This document shows, one piece after another, positions 25,601 to 39,342 of a stretch of 64,000 bases of DNA. The stretch is from positions 144,629,549 to 144,693,548 of the forward strand of contig NC_081840.1 in the NCBI RefSeq assembly GCF_963259705.1. The letters run 5' to 3'. The stretch's first letter is position 1; each line of letters opens with the position of its first letter. The stretch is from Myotis daubentonii (Eukaryota; Chordata; Mammalia; Chiroptera; Vespertilionidae). The translations under genes were made by a program, and so were the position numbers. The notes under the pieces were generated by a model, which was not told where the DNA came from, ran no database searches, and saw nothing but the letters and a program-made list of their open reading frames with translations.

Positions 25601-27304
25601 ACTATCAATAATTAATTAATCAAAAAACCTCTCAGCATCCTAGAGCCATACTTTTAATTATGATCACAGACCCCCTCATTAATATATTAATTGAACATAG
25701 AGAACATATTATATAAACAATACATCATAGCTCTGCTATAACATCCATTGCCTTGCCTCTGAGGAATTGATCCTTAGCCAGTGTGATAAAGGGAAACATC
25801 AATTTTCTAGTCTGCCTCATACCTTTCTTTTTAATTTTAATACTAATTTTGCCACTTGCATATCTGCTATGTCTCACATTACTCCATGGCCTATGTTGTC
25901 TTCTCCAGGTTGAGTGTCAAGGTTTTTATAACAATTGCTGAGAACACTTAGTCCTCCACCAACTCTCCTTCAGAATCCACAGTTCTATAAAGTACTAAAA
26001 GTTAAGGTTTGTTCCCTCTGCAAAATGCCTGCTACAGCTTCTAATGCCTGGAAGTGGTTTGCGCTGTTCCCCTCATTTATGTGTTTTGAGATCTGAAATA
26101 GCAGTACAGGAGCTTCATTGATATCTTCATGTGGGAATAAAAAATTCCAAATGGAGTAGCGCCTGAAAAAGTATCCCATACTTTGCAGAAATATTGTGTG
26201 GTGCTGTTTTTAATGCACTGCTGCTTTCCATAATGGCCACGATCAATATCATTGTCAGTATCCTAGATTCTGTAAAAAGGTAGCTTACTTATTGTTACAA
26301 ATAGATTGGAAAAAGTATCACTGCAAAAGCTAGAGAAGTATATTTTTTCCATGTAACAACCCAGGGTGGGAATTTCAGATCAAAGGGTGGCTATTCTCTA
26401 CCAGTGATTCATGGATCTAGTTTCCTTCCATCTTGGGACTTTATTATCCCCAAGGGAGTGCTTATCAACTCCATCTGGGAAGCAGAAGGGCAAGAAGGAG
26501 GCAAGATCCCTTCCTAAAGAGCATGGTCTTGAAGTGACCCACAGCCCGGCAGCTCACATGCAATTGTCAAAAAGAGTCATGTGCCACAGCTAGTTGCAGA
26601 GATCGCTGGGCAGACACTTCCTAGTTGAAACTCTATGCCTGTGGAGTAGAGGAATCATTTTGGAGAACAGCTGGCACCGCCCCCCACAGAGTAATAGTGG
26701 AAGAAGAAGAACCTGCTGAAGAGGTTAAGTAGACCACACAGCCCGGAACCTACCTGGAGATTCCTCTTCCCATGGGTGCATGTTTGCTGATTACCACCCT
26801 TAGAGATTACCACTAATAGCAGTCTTAATGACTTTGGGGAAAGTTTGGCAACGATGAACAAATTATGCTTTCTTAAATACCTATAGGAGAGCCAAGCTAC
26901 GGTTAGAATATTCAAACAAGAATTTGCTAAAGAATAAAGACGGCAGAAATAACAGAAGCAGAGAAAATACCATAAGTCTAAAATAAGTGGACTTAGAGAT
27001 AAATCTTAGGCATTAGCAGAGGTTATCTTTAACTGTCCCTTCCCCACCAATAAGGTATTCCCTATTAGTCACATTTTTTTTTTTTTAAGAAAAACATACA
27101 GGTTAGGAAAGGTTTGTGGAGCCCTCTCACCTAGCATCCTAGAAACCACCTCATTTCTATAAAATTACATATGTGATATTATATCATGTTTATAGTCCGA
27201 AGACTGCCTCTTTCCACAGTAATTCACACTGGTAAAAATATAATAAGCAAACCATTCATAGAAGGAATATGCCACTAAGACAAATAGGGAGTAATTTTTT
27301 TAAC
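25601..27304. other. Upstream non-coding DNA
   Basis: No supported gene or transposon. Short open frames only. Confidence 0.6.
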
Positions 27305-27445
27305 TCTTCTTTAACTGTAGCTTCCCGGGATTTTTATTTATCTGTCTTCTTTACCAGAATGTGAGATCCTTGACATCAGGGATTGTGTTTTATTCAGCTG
27401 TGTCCTTCCCCATACATTGCCTAGCACATGACAGGTTCCCAAGAC
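27305..27445 (+). mobile_element. L2 3' end fragment
   Basis: The sequence AGAATGTGAGATCCTTGACATCAGGGATTGTGTTTTATTC, then CCTAGCACATGACAG (described piecewise around 27355-27432), corresponds to the conserved 3' terminus of LINE-2. This reads as a tail-only relic. Confidence 0.75.
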
Positions 27446-30169
27446 TGCAGCACACAATACATAACATGTGGAAGTAAGTTTCTCTTTGTTTGTAAGATAA
27501 AAATGCAAAATTCATAAAAGGGCATTCAGAGCCCTTCTCCAATTGGCCGCATCTTTTGAATCTCATCTCCTATTATACCTTGAAAGAATTCTCTATTTCA
27601 GCAGGTCCACTTCTTCCAGAAAACATCATTCATCTTACCATAACCAGATGAGAAATGTATTTTTAATAATAACCATAAGCTAAGATGAAGGTACTGTTAT
27701 TTACATAAAACTCTTGCTTATAATGAATTATTATGTTATAATGAAATAATATTTTCAAATTCTTTAACTGAGCATTTAAAAAAAAAAAACACTTTCAGAG
27801 TTCCCTTGGTGACTTAGGAGGAATTTGATGAAATTAGTTCTTAAAATCAATATTCTGCACACCTGTTATTTTCTTCCACTTTTAATTAAATATTGATACA
27901 TCATTATTATAATGCTGACCTTCATATTCGAAGCTGCCACTCTTAACCTGCCAACATCAGGTCATGTGCTTTGAGTTTTTTTCCCCCAGCAATAATAAAT
28001 TTGTCTTAAGCTATCTACAGTCTCTCACCTTGTTTTTCAAATGACTAACAAGATGTATTTATGGAATGGCTAGCCACTGCTAAGTATAAAATCTGCGACT
28101 ATTGAGGATAATGATAATGAATGGGTTCACAGGGTTAAACCCATTACCTGGGCCTCATTAGCACCATATTCAAATTAACTATATTCATCAAGTATACATA
28201 TTCCCTTGTTTTTACATACACTTTGGACACTAGACAGATAAGTACCAAATACTATCTTGGGTATTAATTTTAGAATTGTTCTTCACAAGACCTAATTTGG
28301 TCAAGGCCCACTCTTATTGCTTCATGGCATTTCTCCTCATTATATAAATTCTCATTTCTATAAAATTATATCTGTGGTATTCCCTGGCAATTATCTCCAT
28401 ACACAGAAACCCATACAGGGAAGTAACAATGGAAGAAAGTAAGAAAGGTAAGGCTCCAGAAGAACACTTCTTCCACAGGGTCCCGAACTTAGTTAGGCTT
28501 TGATGAACTATGGGCTTCCTTGCATATTACCATATATACTTGGTATGCTTTGTTCATTGGATTATTAGAAAGCTCAAGCAATAACATTCTGGCTTTTTTC
28601 AAAGTATTTCCTCATGGAGGAAATAATGCATCAATTTTGGTATAAAACACCAAGTCATAGCAAATAGCTTCCAGGCACTAACAGATCTAAACACATATTT
28701 GCCATTTAAACCCCAAGTTGCTCTTTAGGGTCTTTCATTTCCTCTGCATGGCAGTATGAGGGCATCAGTCATTGACCTTTATCCCAGGAAAATATGCCTT
28801 AGGCGTGGAGCTACCTGTGTGCTTCCCTGAAAGTGTCTCTCTTAAGAGAGATAAGTGATGCAGTAATATGGAGTTTGGAAACTTTGTGAAACATTGGCAA
28901 TTATGAGCTGACCAGAAAACACTTCTTGCAGCTCTGTCCATAAGTACCCAGTGTCACAACCATTACCGGATCGCAGCCCAGAATGTGCCAGCTTCGGACC
29001 CTTCTGCTTTCAGCCATTCTCTCTGCACAAAGTCTTATCTGATGGGATTGACTGAACACTGGAAAGCAAGTAACGGAGTCCCCTCTTGCAATCCCTCTCC
29101 TTATTTGCAGTCAAAACCTCAACACCAATAACTCAGCTAACTAAAGTTTTCCTTAGCTCAAAGGAGAGAGGTGGACTTCAGTTAAAATTAACTTGTAAGC
29201 GGAAACTGGACATTTTGTAAATATGCTTCTGGGTCTTCAAATTACCAGACAGAAATTTGCCCAATTATTCAAAACAAAGAAACAACACATCTCCAAGAAC
29301 TTAACAATGCAGTTATTTCTAAAATCCCCCCTTTAAAGACATAAATCTAGGCTTATAAAAGTCATTCATTTTAAGCTCTGTAAAACTTTAAATTTAAACT
29401 ATTTTCTATTAAAAATGCTCATTGAAATCATCATTTTGAATTCATTATTTTAAAATACAATAAAGAAAGTTTTTATAAAATGTCTGTGATTTTTCTTCTG
29501 AACTTGAGATTTGACTTCCAATGTCATCTGGATCTCTGCCTTTAAGAAAGCATGAGTTTCTGGTATTAACTCACACAATATTCTATTCCAAATCAAACCC
29601 ACTTTGTGCATGATTTTTTAAAAGGCATGTTTCCATTGTTTATCTTCAATTAACCCTTTTAAAAATAAAGGATTATTATCTTTCTTTGTTAAGAGGAAGA
29701 ATTGAGGATAATATCCCTGAGTTGTTAACGTTCAATCTAGGGAGAGTTTTTGCTTTTTTTTTTCCTCCCCGTGCTGACCTTTGTTATGCCGTAGTTATAG
29801 CAACAAGAAGAGTTCCTTCTGTCTGTCTGTTGTGTTCTTTTTCCAAACCAATGTCAGTCTTTTCTATGCTGTTGTGTAATATGGAGAATGCTTTACGTGC
29901 TTTGATTTCTTGATTTACCGGTGCATTTACCTAAAACAGCAATTTAAATAAAAATATTTTAAATAAATGCAATTAATTGAATCTGCATATTATATATGTT
30001 TTTGGAATAGGGATTATTCATTTAGTGTTTTTTATTTTATTTTAAGCTTCCTTAATCAATTTTGTAGTTTTTCTCAATGATCAAGTTTATTTATCCTGAT
30101 TGGAAGAGAGCTAGAAAAGCCTTTTCTAAGGGAGTAAGAACATGTAGATTGTCGGCCAAACTGGGCCAC
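27446..30169. other. Repeat-poor upstream DNA
   Basis: No gene and no mobile element recognised over 2.7 kb. The sequence is complex rather than low-complexity, so it is a plausible home for distal regulatory elements of CXXC4. Nothing in the sequence proves this. Confidence 0.5.
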
Positions 30170-30320
30170 ACAATCTCACTATGACCTTGGGCATTTTAAG
30201 TCTCATTTTACTGATCTGGAATATCAGTTTAATTATAGTAATTACCTACCTCACAGGGTTTGCGAGGTTTAATTAATGTTAGCAAAGTGTTGGAGCTATT
30301 TAGTAGAACAGTACTATAAA
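30170..30320 (-). mobile_element. MIR element, minus orientation
   Basis: TATGACCTTGGGCATTTTAAG, a diverged TCATTTTACTGATCTGGAAT, and CTACCTCACAGGGTTTGCGAGG are the reverse complement of the MIR core and 3' part. Confidence 0.85.
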
Positions 30321-31929
30321 AGGCAAACTACCTGAAAATCAAAACTCCCTCCTCCCCACATGGTACTTAGTTTTACACACTCCTTTCTTCTCCAGAGTTA
30401 ATATCACATGTATTGCTTTTTTCACTTCCTTCCATGTCTGTATCTATGGATTTCCTTCTTGAGACTCACCTTGGATGAAAAATATGACCTCTACCTCACC
30501 TCTCTCAGTTTCACCATCACCCCCAGGGTCTCAAGCATTCCTGAATTCAACAAGATCAGGATTAACTTCAGTATGCAAGCAAGCAGCTGTGGCTTTGCAT
30601 TTCTCTTTAAGTCCGAGTCAACAAACTGCAGTCCACATTTGACATTGGGCCTCAAACATCTTTTGTCTGGGTCCATGGTATTAAACATAGTGCATTTGAC
30701 TTCTAACCTCTTTCAAAAATTGGGAGATTTAACTCACTATCTTCCCTCCTGGATATAGTAGCTAGAGCTACATTAGCAATGGAGGTCTTTCATTTGCCAG
30801 CATTCCTAGCGCTCCCTATTATCTTACCTTTATCCACCTAAGCATTGCAATTTGCAACTCAGGGCCTCTGAGTACATTTGTGTTAGCTCTTCACTGCACA
30901 ACAATGCCTGGCCAAATGGACAAGTAGGGGCTGGAATCCAGCCCATTGCTCTGCTTGCCAAGACATGTTCTGTTGGGTCTAATTTGCACAAAGCATTCTA
31001 GGGACCAGAAATGGCCTGGTTGGTATTCCAACCAACGATAAGTCAATTAATTAGAGCACTGAATGTCACAGCCACCTTAATTAGAATTAAGAAATTAGCA
31101 TCCCATCTCTGGAATGATATCCCTTTAGACTATATCTAGATTAAGCTTAAAAATCATTTTCAATTTTATCTTTACCCTTTTCTTGTAGACCCTTTTTTTT
31201 TTATTAAAACACATTACAATACAAACTACTTTTCAAATAAGGTGTAAATAATATGAGGATTTTAATTGTGCTAACTCAGTACAGCTGAAACAGACTACTT
31301 TTAGTTGAAAATGAACAAAATGACTGAAAGAGTAATGTATATTGGATAATTATAATAATATTATATTTCTTTCTTTGGGGACACCTGCTCTTTGAAAGAA
31401 GGAGCCATTGTTCACACACTAGTCTTTTTCTGTTAACTGCTAAAATTTTATAATGGTAGCCTTGCTTGAAAGAGCCGTTGTTTTTGCCTATTTGTAACTT
31501 GGCTCTTTCAAAATACATGATGATTTGATAGCCTTTCCAGCATTTCTATTTTTAAAGCCATTCTATTCATGTAATTTTGGCTACCTTATATTAGTAAAAA
31601 AAGAAACAATTTTGTTACCCAGTGACAGCACTAATTGGTTTACACCTTTTTTTTTTTTTTTACCAAAAGTCCAAAATTTGAACTATGTCCAACGAGAGCT
31701 AATATCTAGATATTTTACTGACCACTAATTGATTTACCAAAGAAATCCAGATATGTATATGTGTTCCTTATGCAAAACATAATATAACTTTATTCTTCAA
31801 CTGTAGGGAGAAGGAAGAACATGAGATTTGTACTGACTACATGTAAGAGAAAGTTACTGAAGCTGGCTTAAATGATGAGTCCCAGTTCGGGTAGGCTCCA
31901 GGCAGGGAGCAATCTGTGGTTCAGTATGT
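30321..31929. other. Upstream non-coding DNA with AT-rich homeodomain-like motifs
   Basis: No gene seen. Around 31030-31110 several TAATTAG/TTAATTA strings occur in otherwise complex sequence. The 116-codon frame at 30408-30758 has no family resemblance. Confidence 0.5.
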
Positions 31930-32230
31930 CAAGTGTGGTGCAGGTTCTTCCCATCTCTCCTCTCACTTACCCCCATCATTTTTGGCTCTCCCCTCAGGCA
32001 GGTTTCTCTCGAAGTTACTGTTCCAGTCATCACATCCAGGCATAAAACGCATTCAAGAAGAAAAAAGGGCTGTCGTTTTGTGTCTTTATCTTTAGAGTCA
32101 TAAAATCTCCCACAAGCACTGAGGCTCACTTCCACTGAGACCTCATTAGCCAAAATTAGGTCACATGCCACACCGAAACCCACCACTCTCAAAGAGAATG
32201 AGATTGACTTGGTCTTATAAGTTTCTGCTG
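31930..32230. repeat. Probable ancient interspersed repeat
   Basis: The run from TAAAATCTCCCACAAGC (32101) through CATTAGCCAAAATTAGGTCACATGCC (32143-32168) to the AATGAGATTGAC segment resembles an old repeat I have seen many times in mammalian DNA, but I cannot name its family with confidence. The 156-codon minus-strand frame across it is therefore not taken as a gene. Confidence 0.45.
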
Positions 32231-34669
32231 TTCCTGGAGCTACAGATGAGATCATCCTGAAGCACATGACAGGGTGGAAGATGAGAAATATCTGAACATA
32301 ATCATAGTTTGATTGAGAAAGAGAAAGAGGAGGTAGTGGGGTCGGATGGATGTTGGTCAGACTAGCATCAGTGTCTGTTGTCCTTATGTATAACTTCATT
32401 ACCTCATTTCTCCTCTCTCAGAAAAGCTAACCAGCCCGAAATCTCATGGATTTTGCCAGATTATGCATGATAAAAGGAAGCCAGTTTATGGATGCCAGCG
32501 CTTTATCATGAATGAATTAGTGATTTATAATCTGTTAGGAATATCTTTAAGTATAGCTTGTTTATAGTAATATGACTTTCTGGGCAAAGTTTTGATTTAT
32601 CAACCTTTCTTTAATGAATCCTCTTAGTTAGTAATCTAAGAACTTCTGTGCTGTGATACACAAATCAAGAAATATCTAAGCTGGAGATACATGGGATGGA
32701 ACTAAAAACTGTGGCTATGAAAAGAAAGCAAAGAGAATGAGGAAGTTAAGCCAAATTAAATTACAAGAAATGGTAAAAAATTTTATAATATGGCACCTCT
32801 ATTTCCATAATTAAATCCATCATGAATAATTTCCTCAGACCTTCTGTTGGCCCTTAAAACTATTACTTTAACGTATTTGCAAAGTATCAGAAGCAAAGTA
32901 AATAGCCAGTCTTTAAAATTTCAATTGACCCTCAAACTGACTCAAATTTGCAGAAATCTGGCATAATTTTAAAGTAAATAAATAGAAGCTACACTTAGCA
33001 GAAGGTTCCTAACATAAACAAAGCTGTGCACGTTTTGTTTATTTATGGAATTCATGCAAAGTGTCATATTCATTTAAAAATATTCAGTACAAAAGTGATT
33101 GATTTTAAAAATGGAATGGAATTAAGGAGTATAAGCATTCCTTAAATCAAAACTTTTGGTAAAAGGAAGAATGACTAATTTTTTGTAACATTTTACTTGG
33201 GTAAACATTTTTCTCCTTTATATCTGTTCAGATTTTTTAAAGGTTGACTGTGAGAAAATAGCCACCGTTTCTCAAAAATGCATTTGAATTGGGATGTGAC
33301 AAACTCCACCCTTCATACAACACCTGTCTATTGCTCAAGGTTAAGTGCTGGAATATGTGTGAAATTTCCTATGTTAGTATTTTTCATTCAATGAATTTTT
33401 ACAGCACCCCCAAAAGACAAAATAGTTTAAAATCCTTACCCTTGTGGAACTCACATTCTACTGCCATCTCCTATTCATCTGTGGCCATGCACTCTTCTTT
33501 TCCAGGCTGATTATTCCCTGTAATATTTTAAATGAATAAACGTTTCCTAAATACCAGTTACTGCACAGCACAGTGTGAAGTACTGAGGGAATGACAAACT
33601 GCCCTGGATAAACTAATAATCTGAAGAGTACTCAGATAAGGAGAAAACAAGAGAGGGGGGGGGGGAGATCTAAATACAATTATCTCACTTCTCTTTGAAC
33701 AAGAATTTATATGAATAGGTAAAGTGTAACAAAACACAGATTCTGTAAACTTCTATATTGGAAGTGTAAATAGAGTGTACTGATAGAAAACAGGAAGGAC
33801 TAGACATGTGAGAGGGTTGGAATGCTCCTCAGAAAGACCTCACAAAAGAAGTCCGCTCTGTACTAGAAAGACTAACAAATGGAGAAGAGCAGAATTAATA
33901 TTGAGTGAAAAGAAATTAGTGTACGCAGAAGCTGAGGGAACACAAGTGAAGTGTATAGCAGACCCCATGGGGTGTTAAATGTGGCTACAATAGAGGACCT
34001 CCAAGAAGAGAAAAAATGATGGGAAATGAGACCCATGAAGAAGAACTGAGTCAAAATGCATGTAACCTTTAACGTTATGTTGAGGAAAATGTCTTGCTCA
34101 GTAGTAAAAAGGCAGTAAATGTTCTGAGCACAGGATGTTTACTATCAGGTGTTTTTTGTTTGTTTGTTTTTTTCTTTTAAAGGTGCCTTTGACTTACCTT
34201 AGAGATGATTTGGAGGGAGGAGATTTTGTACCTTAAGAGCATTTTTAGGTCTCAAATCTTTACTGAAAAATGGAAGAGGAAGGAGACCAAATAGAAAATT
34301 TTAGTTATGCCTACATTTTACTTAGGGGACAGATGAGCTTCAGAAGACAAGGAAGGTATGTCAGAAAGAGCCACCAGAAAAGGAGATAGTGACATGAAAT
34401 CCTGAAAGAAAGAGTATTCCTAAACTGCTGAGTTTTCTACAGAAATAGTAATGCTGTAAGTTTCAGAAAGGCCTCAAAGACGCTGCTTGGGACAATCTTA
34501 GGGTTGTATTCAGAGTAGTTTTATTTTCACCACTAATAGGTTTAGGAAGAGATGGGAGACTCCCTTTACTATTACTGCTCTGAGTGCAACCCCACAATTA
34601 GATTCTGCTCATTCATATGCCAAAATTGAAGTTATTTTTATTATTTATTTTATAGAAAACTATTATTTA
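32231..34669. other. Upstream non-coding DNA
   Basis: No supported gene. A poly-G run sits near 33654. The segment 32400-32560 is complex and repeat-free. The segments near 33400-33480 and 33540-33600 look like decayed copies of old mammalian repeats. Confidence 0.5.
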
Positions 34670-35313
34670 CTAGAGGCCCAGTGCATGAAATTTGTGCACA
34701 GGGGTGGGGGGCCCTCAGCCTGGCCTGCACCCTCTTGCAATTCGGGACACCTTGGTGGATGTCCGACTGCTGGTTTAGGCCTGATCCCACAGGCCTGCCT
34801 GATAGCCCCTAACCACTCACCTGCCTGCCTGATCGCCCCTAACCTCTCACCTGCCTGCCTGCCTGCCTGATCGCTCCTAACCACTCTGACTTCCTGCCTG
34901 ATGCCCCTAACCTCTCACCTGCCTGCCTGATCACCCCTAACTGCTCACCTGCCTGCCTGATCGCCCCTAGCCATTTGCATACCTGCCTGATCGTCCCTAA
35001 CCACTCTGCCTGCCTGGTCGCCCCTAACCACTCGCTTGCCTGCCTGATCGCCCCTAACCATTTGCATACCTGCCTGATCACCCCTAACCACTTGCTTGCC
35101 TGCCTGATCGCCCCTAACCACTCTGCCTGCCTGCCTGATCACCCCTAACCTCTTACCTGCCTGCTTGATCACCCCTAACCACTCGCCTGCCTGCCTGATC
35201 ACCCCTAACCACCGCTGCCCACACCCCCACCTCCACAGCTTCATCCTGGAATGACGTCTGGAAGGGTTCAGCTATCTGGTCTAATTAGTATATTACACTT
35301 TTATTATTATAGA
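34670..35313 (-). mobile_element. Helitron (HeliBat type) with internal minisatellite, 644 bp
   Basis: On the minus strand it begins TCTATAATAATAAAAGTG (from 35313) and carries TAATATACTAATTAGACC. It ends with a diverged terminal hairpin (TGTGCACAAATTTCATGCAC) and GGGCCTCTAG at 34670. The flanking bases on that strand are A and T. About two thirds of the element is a tandem array (separate entry). No Rep/helicase coding remains. Confidence 0.93.
34796..35215 (-). repeat. About 14-copy, 30-bp minisatellite inside a Helitron
   Basis: Units read TGATCGCCCCTAACCACTC plus a GCCTGCC-rich spacer, with lengths of 27-38 bp and point differences. About 14 copies were counted by eye. Unit boundaries and subtypes (for example the TTTGCATACC variant at about 34970 and 35050) suggest block duplications. 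The minus-strand open frames of 70-100 codons here simply follow the repeat. Confidence 0.92.
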
Positions 35314-35929
35314 TATTTGAAAAAATACTCAGAAACTAGAGGTGTCTGTTATATATTTGAGCTTCCCTCAAATGGAGCCAACACATATGGCAATAAGGAT
35401 TCTCTGCCATTCAGAAAGAGGTTAAAGGATTTATGGTTATTGTGGATAATTATTCAGTTAAGACCATCGCCTTTGTGATCTCCACACCTCCATCAAGATG
35501 ATGTAGAGAGGTCCATAGATTCTAATCTTTGCATAATTCCTAACACTCACCTCCTCACCAGGGTCATCAAGATTGTCAAGACTCATCTCTTTATGTACTT
35601 CATCACTACTGTCGGAGGTTGCAACCAGAATCCCTGGGTTCCCAGGGCATAGCTCATATTCCATGCTCTCATGTACATACAGCTCTGCACATCTATCTTT
35701 CAGTGTCTATCTCCCTGGTTCCTGAAACTGTTTATCAGTAGCAAAGCCCTTAGGTCCTCAGCAACTGCTCTGAAAATTCCCTTTGTCTTCTTGCTTCTTG
35801 CTGAAATGTGGCTCCTTTAGAGGCACTGAATGCCCTGTAGCTCTCTCACCTGTCCATGATAGGAAAGCTTCATCCTTGTTCTTCACTGCCACGTAGAGAT
35901 TAGTTCGTGCTCCCAAACACTCCCCTTCC
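35314..35929. other. Non-coding stretch between Helitron and L2
   Basis: No gene seen. Its right part may already be L2-derived. Confidence 0.5.
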
Positions 35930-37244
35930 CTGCTTTAATATTGATGTCATCACACTGCGTTATCTGCTTCTGTTCTGAAATCATCTATCTAAAGGACTTC
36001 GGAGTTCTCTTTAATCTTTGGCAAATTCAACTTAAGCTCCTTGCTTACTCCACCGTCTTTTCTTGATTCTGCGATTTCAGCTCATTCCTCCCCTCTATCT
36101 AGAGCTCATCCACTCCATTGACAGCAAAATTTCTTGAAAGAACAGTGTATATGCAATGTCACATTCCCCTCCCCCCTTTATTTATTGAACTAACTCCAAT
36201 CAGGTTCTTGTCAAGATTTCCAATGACTTGTACCTTGTTATGTCCAAAGATCAATTTCAGTCTTCCCCTCATTTGACCCATCTGCAGCATTTGACATTCT
36301 CTTCACATGCGTTTTAGGAAACCACTCTCCTGATTTACCACCTGCCCTGCTAACCACTGATGTGACCTAAGGTTTAGACTTCAGAATTCTTTTACTTATC
36401 TGTCTATACTCACTCCCTTCCTAAACTCATCCAATCTCCTGGCTTTAAATTGCATCTATATACGTAAGACTCCAGTATGCAAAACTTCAATCAGGACTTT
36501 TACATCTAAATATTTGAAAACTTTACATAAATTATCCGAGATTGAACACCTCTCTTCCTAACACCACTGAAACTGACCCTGAGTTCATGGCAACTACAAC
36601 TCCAGTTACACAGATTAGGAATTATAGTGTCATTCTTTACTCTTTTTTATCTCACAATCCACATCTAATTTATTAGTAATTCCTGTTTGCTCTACAATAA
36701 AAACATAGCAAGAATAGGACTGCTTTTTACCACCTCAGCTGCTAATACTCTGGTTGATACCACCAGCATCTCTCACCTCCAGTCCCTCATGACTGACCCC
36801 CTCCTTCCCCCTTCTCTCCTACAGGCTATTAGCACTGTAGCTACAGTGACCTTGTTAAAACAAACATCAGGTTTTTCATGTCACTGTGTGATAATCCCAG
36901 TGGTTCCCTGCTTCCCTCAGTGTGAAAGCCCAATATCTATCGTGGCTGAAAAGGCCAACGTAATCTGGCTCCCTTTCACCTTTCTACGTAATTTCCTCCA
37001 TGCCCAGCCACTCCAGTCTCCTTGCTATTCCTGGAATAGTTAAGGCTTGCTCTGCCTCAGGATTAGGCAGTGCTGTTCCCTCTGCCTGGCTTGCTCTTTC
37101 CTCCCCCACATCCACGTGTATTATTCACTTCCTTCCTTCAAGTTTTTACTCAAACCAAGAGGTCGTTCTCAGTGAGGACTTACCTGTCCACTTTTTAAAA
37201 TGTTGCCTTACCAACTGGCAAGCCTATTTCCCTTTCCTACTGGG
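35930..37244 (+). mobile_element. LINE-2 3' region
   Basis: Several landmarks of the L2 3' portion occur in order. They are CATCTGCAGCATTTGACATTC (about 36280), CACTCTCCTGATTTACC (about 36324), and the diverged CCAGTGGTTCCCTGCTTCCC to GGCCAACGTAATCTGGCTCCC stretch (36898-36974). The classic CAGTGCTGTTCCCTCTGCCTGGC follows at 37068-37090. It is heavily decayed, placental-wide in age, and non-coding. Confidence 0.82.
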
Positions 37245-37715
37245 ATGTTTACTTTTGTGTCAGCCTGACTGGGCCAGAGTGCCCAGACGTGTGGCTAAAG
37301 ATCATCCCTGGTTGTGTCTGTGAGGGTGTTTCTGAATGAGATTAGCATTTGAATCTTTACACTGAGTAAAAACAGATTGGCCTCCTCAGTGGGTGAGCGT
37401 TGTCCAATCTGATGAGGTCCCAAATAGAGCAAGAAGACAGAGGAAGGGAGAACCGAGTCTCTCTTCATGATTGTTTTCAAATTGGAACATCAACCTTCAG
37501 ACTTAGACTGGTTCTTACACCATGGATTTTTCTGGTACTCAGGCCTTCAGACTGAGGCTGGCAGTACACCACCAGCTCTCCTGGGTCTCCAGCTTGCAGG
37601 TGGCAGATTTTGGGGCTTCTCAGCATCCATAATGGCATGAGTCACTTCCTTATTTCTATATGTGCCTGTCCTATTGATCTGTTTCTCTAGAGAATTCTGA
37701 CTAATGCACTGCTTA
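37245..37715 (+). repeat. Medium-reiterated interspersed repeat, family unassigned
   Basis: It opens with TGTCAGCCTGACTGGGCCA, continues through GGTTGTGTCTGTGAGGGTGT, CAGCTCTCCTGGGTCTCCAG and CATCCATAATGGCATGAGTC, and ends TTCTCTAGAGAATTCTGACT. This order is that of a widespread mammalian repeat that I recognise but cannot name safely. Confidence 0.7.
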
Positions 37716-38575
37716 ATTTTCCCTGATAGGATTTCTCACACCCAGCAGTATATAAAGAACATATTTTAAAAGTTGTTCCTCTTTACAGAAGGTAAGCTAT
37801 ACAAGAATCAGGGCACTTTTGTTCAAAGCTATTTAAATGCAGGGTATATAGTAGTAAATTCATAAAAAAATGCATGAATAAATGTGAGCAAAATAGAATA
37901 TATAAATAAGAATAATTATAAAGTTAACAATGGAAATTTAAGAATTAAACCAGAAGTCCAAATGATAGAACTAGCCTTGGAAATGAATAAAAACAATCTT
38001 CTCTTGATAAAAAAAAAAAAAGAGCGAAGAGGGAAGAATAATAAGTAAAAGTAAAGAGATGAAATGGAGGCATATAATGGCAAATTCTGAAATAGTGTAG
38101 TTGGAATTAAAAAGAGATTTCAATTCTGACTATTTCTTTTATTTCATTGAGGCAGGAGGTGAGGATCATTTGGTAAAAGTGAGGGCAAATGTAGTATATA
38201 AAATCAGTGGTAAATATTTGAAATGTTCACTCAGGAAAATAAGGAGGGCAGTCCAGGATTTAACAGACTATATGGAATACTTTAAATAATGAATATGTGT
38301 TGACATGAATTTAATTAAATAAGCTAGAGAAGGCTAAAGTGGTGGATAGCAATATTGATACTTCAACATAAATGGAATAAATTTATACCTTTGCAGTGGA
38401 TTTTTAGTTGCTGAGGAGAAGAGAGGAAATGTGTTCTTGGATTGATGAAGAGTGAATGATTGGCATGGTAAGTGTGGTAAAATTAATGAAGATGATATAA
38501 TTAAAAGTCTTACAAAGAATGCTGTTTTTGCTTTGTGAAAAACATTTTAAGATAAGCAGAGTTGTTCATAGTATT
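37716..38575. other. Non-coding stretch
   Basis: A-rich and AT-rich sequence with no gene or clear element. Confidence 0.55.
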
Positions 38576-39125
38576 CTTTTATTATCCTTTCAATATCCAT
38601 AGGCTCTGTAATAATGTTCTTCTTTCATTTCTAATATTAGTAATTTGTGTCTTTTTTTGTTGTTGTTGTTAGTCTGGCTAGAGCCTTATCCATTTTATTG
38701 ACCATTCTAAAAAAAACTTTTTTTTTTTTTATATTGTCTATTGACTTGTTTACAATTTATTTGAATTTCATACTAATTCTTATTATTTATTTTCTTCTAT
38801 TTACTTTGGGTTTAAGTTGCTTTACATTATCCATTTTCTAAGGTGGAAACTTAGGTTATAAATTTTAGACATTTCTTCTTTTCTTACATATGCATTTAAT
38901 GCTATAAATTTCCCTCTAAGCACTACTTTCACTGAACACTACACATGTTGACAAATTACATTTTACTTTTTATTTAGTTCAGAATGATTTTCATTTTTTC
39001 TTGAAATTTCTTCTTTGACTGATTTGTTATTTACAAGTGTGTTGTCTAATCTCCATGTATTTTGGTATTTTACACTTATCTTTTTGTTATTAATTTAGGC
39101 ACTTTAATCTTCTTCACATAATTTC
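38576..39125 (-). mobile_element. Old LINE-1 ORF2 fragment, antisense
   Basis: The plus strand reads the reverse complement of mid ORF2. CTAGAGCCTTATCCATTTTATTG, the TGCATTTAATGCTATAAATTTCCCTCTAAG stretch (around 38890-38922) and GTGTTGTCTAATCTCCATGTATTTTGG are familiar L1 signatures. It is heavily mutated with no open frame. Confidence 0.8.
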
Positions 39126-39168
39126 TCTGTTTTCCCCTATAACATCCATCAATCTTTTTATTAAAATG

Positions 39169-39342
39169 CTAGAGGCCCGATGCACGAAATTCGTGCAAAA
39201 GCAGGCCTTCCTTCCCCCAGCTGCCGGCACTGGCTCCCCTCTGGCACTGGGGATGGGCTTCCCTGGCAGCCCCAGCTTTGTCAGGAAGATCGTCCAAACG
39301 GTGTCCGATCTAATTAGCACATTACACTTTTATTATTATAGA
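39169..39342 (-). mobile_element. Non-autonomous Helitron (HeliBat type), 174 bp
   Basis: On the minus strand it starts TCTATAATAATAAAAGTG at 39342 and ends with the palindrome TGCACGAA/TTCGTGCA (39181-39197) followed by GGGCCTCTAG at 39169. The 5' flank is A as expected. The 3' flanking base is C rather than T, a point change or an unusual site. Confidence 0.92.
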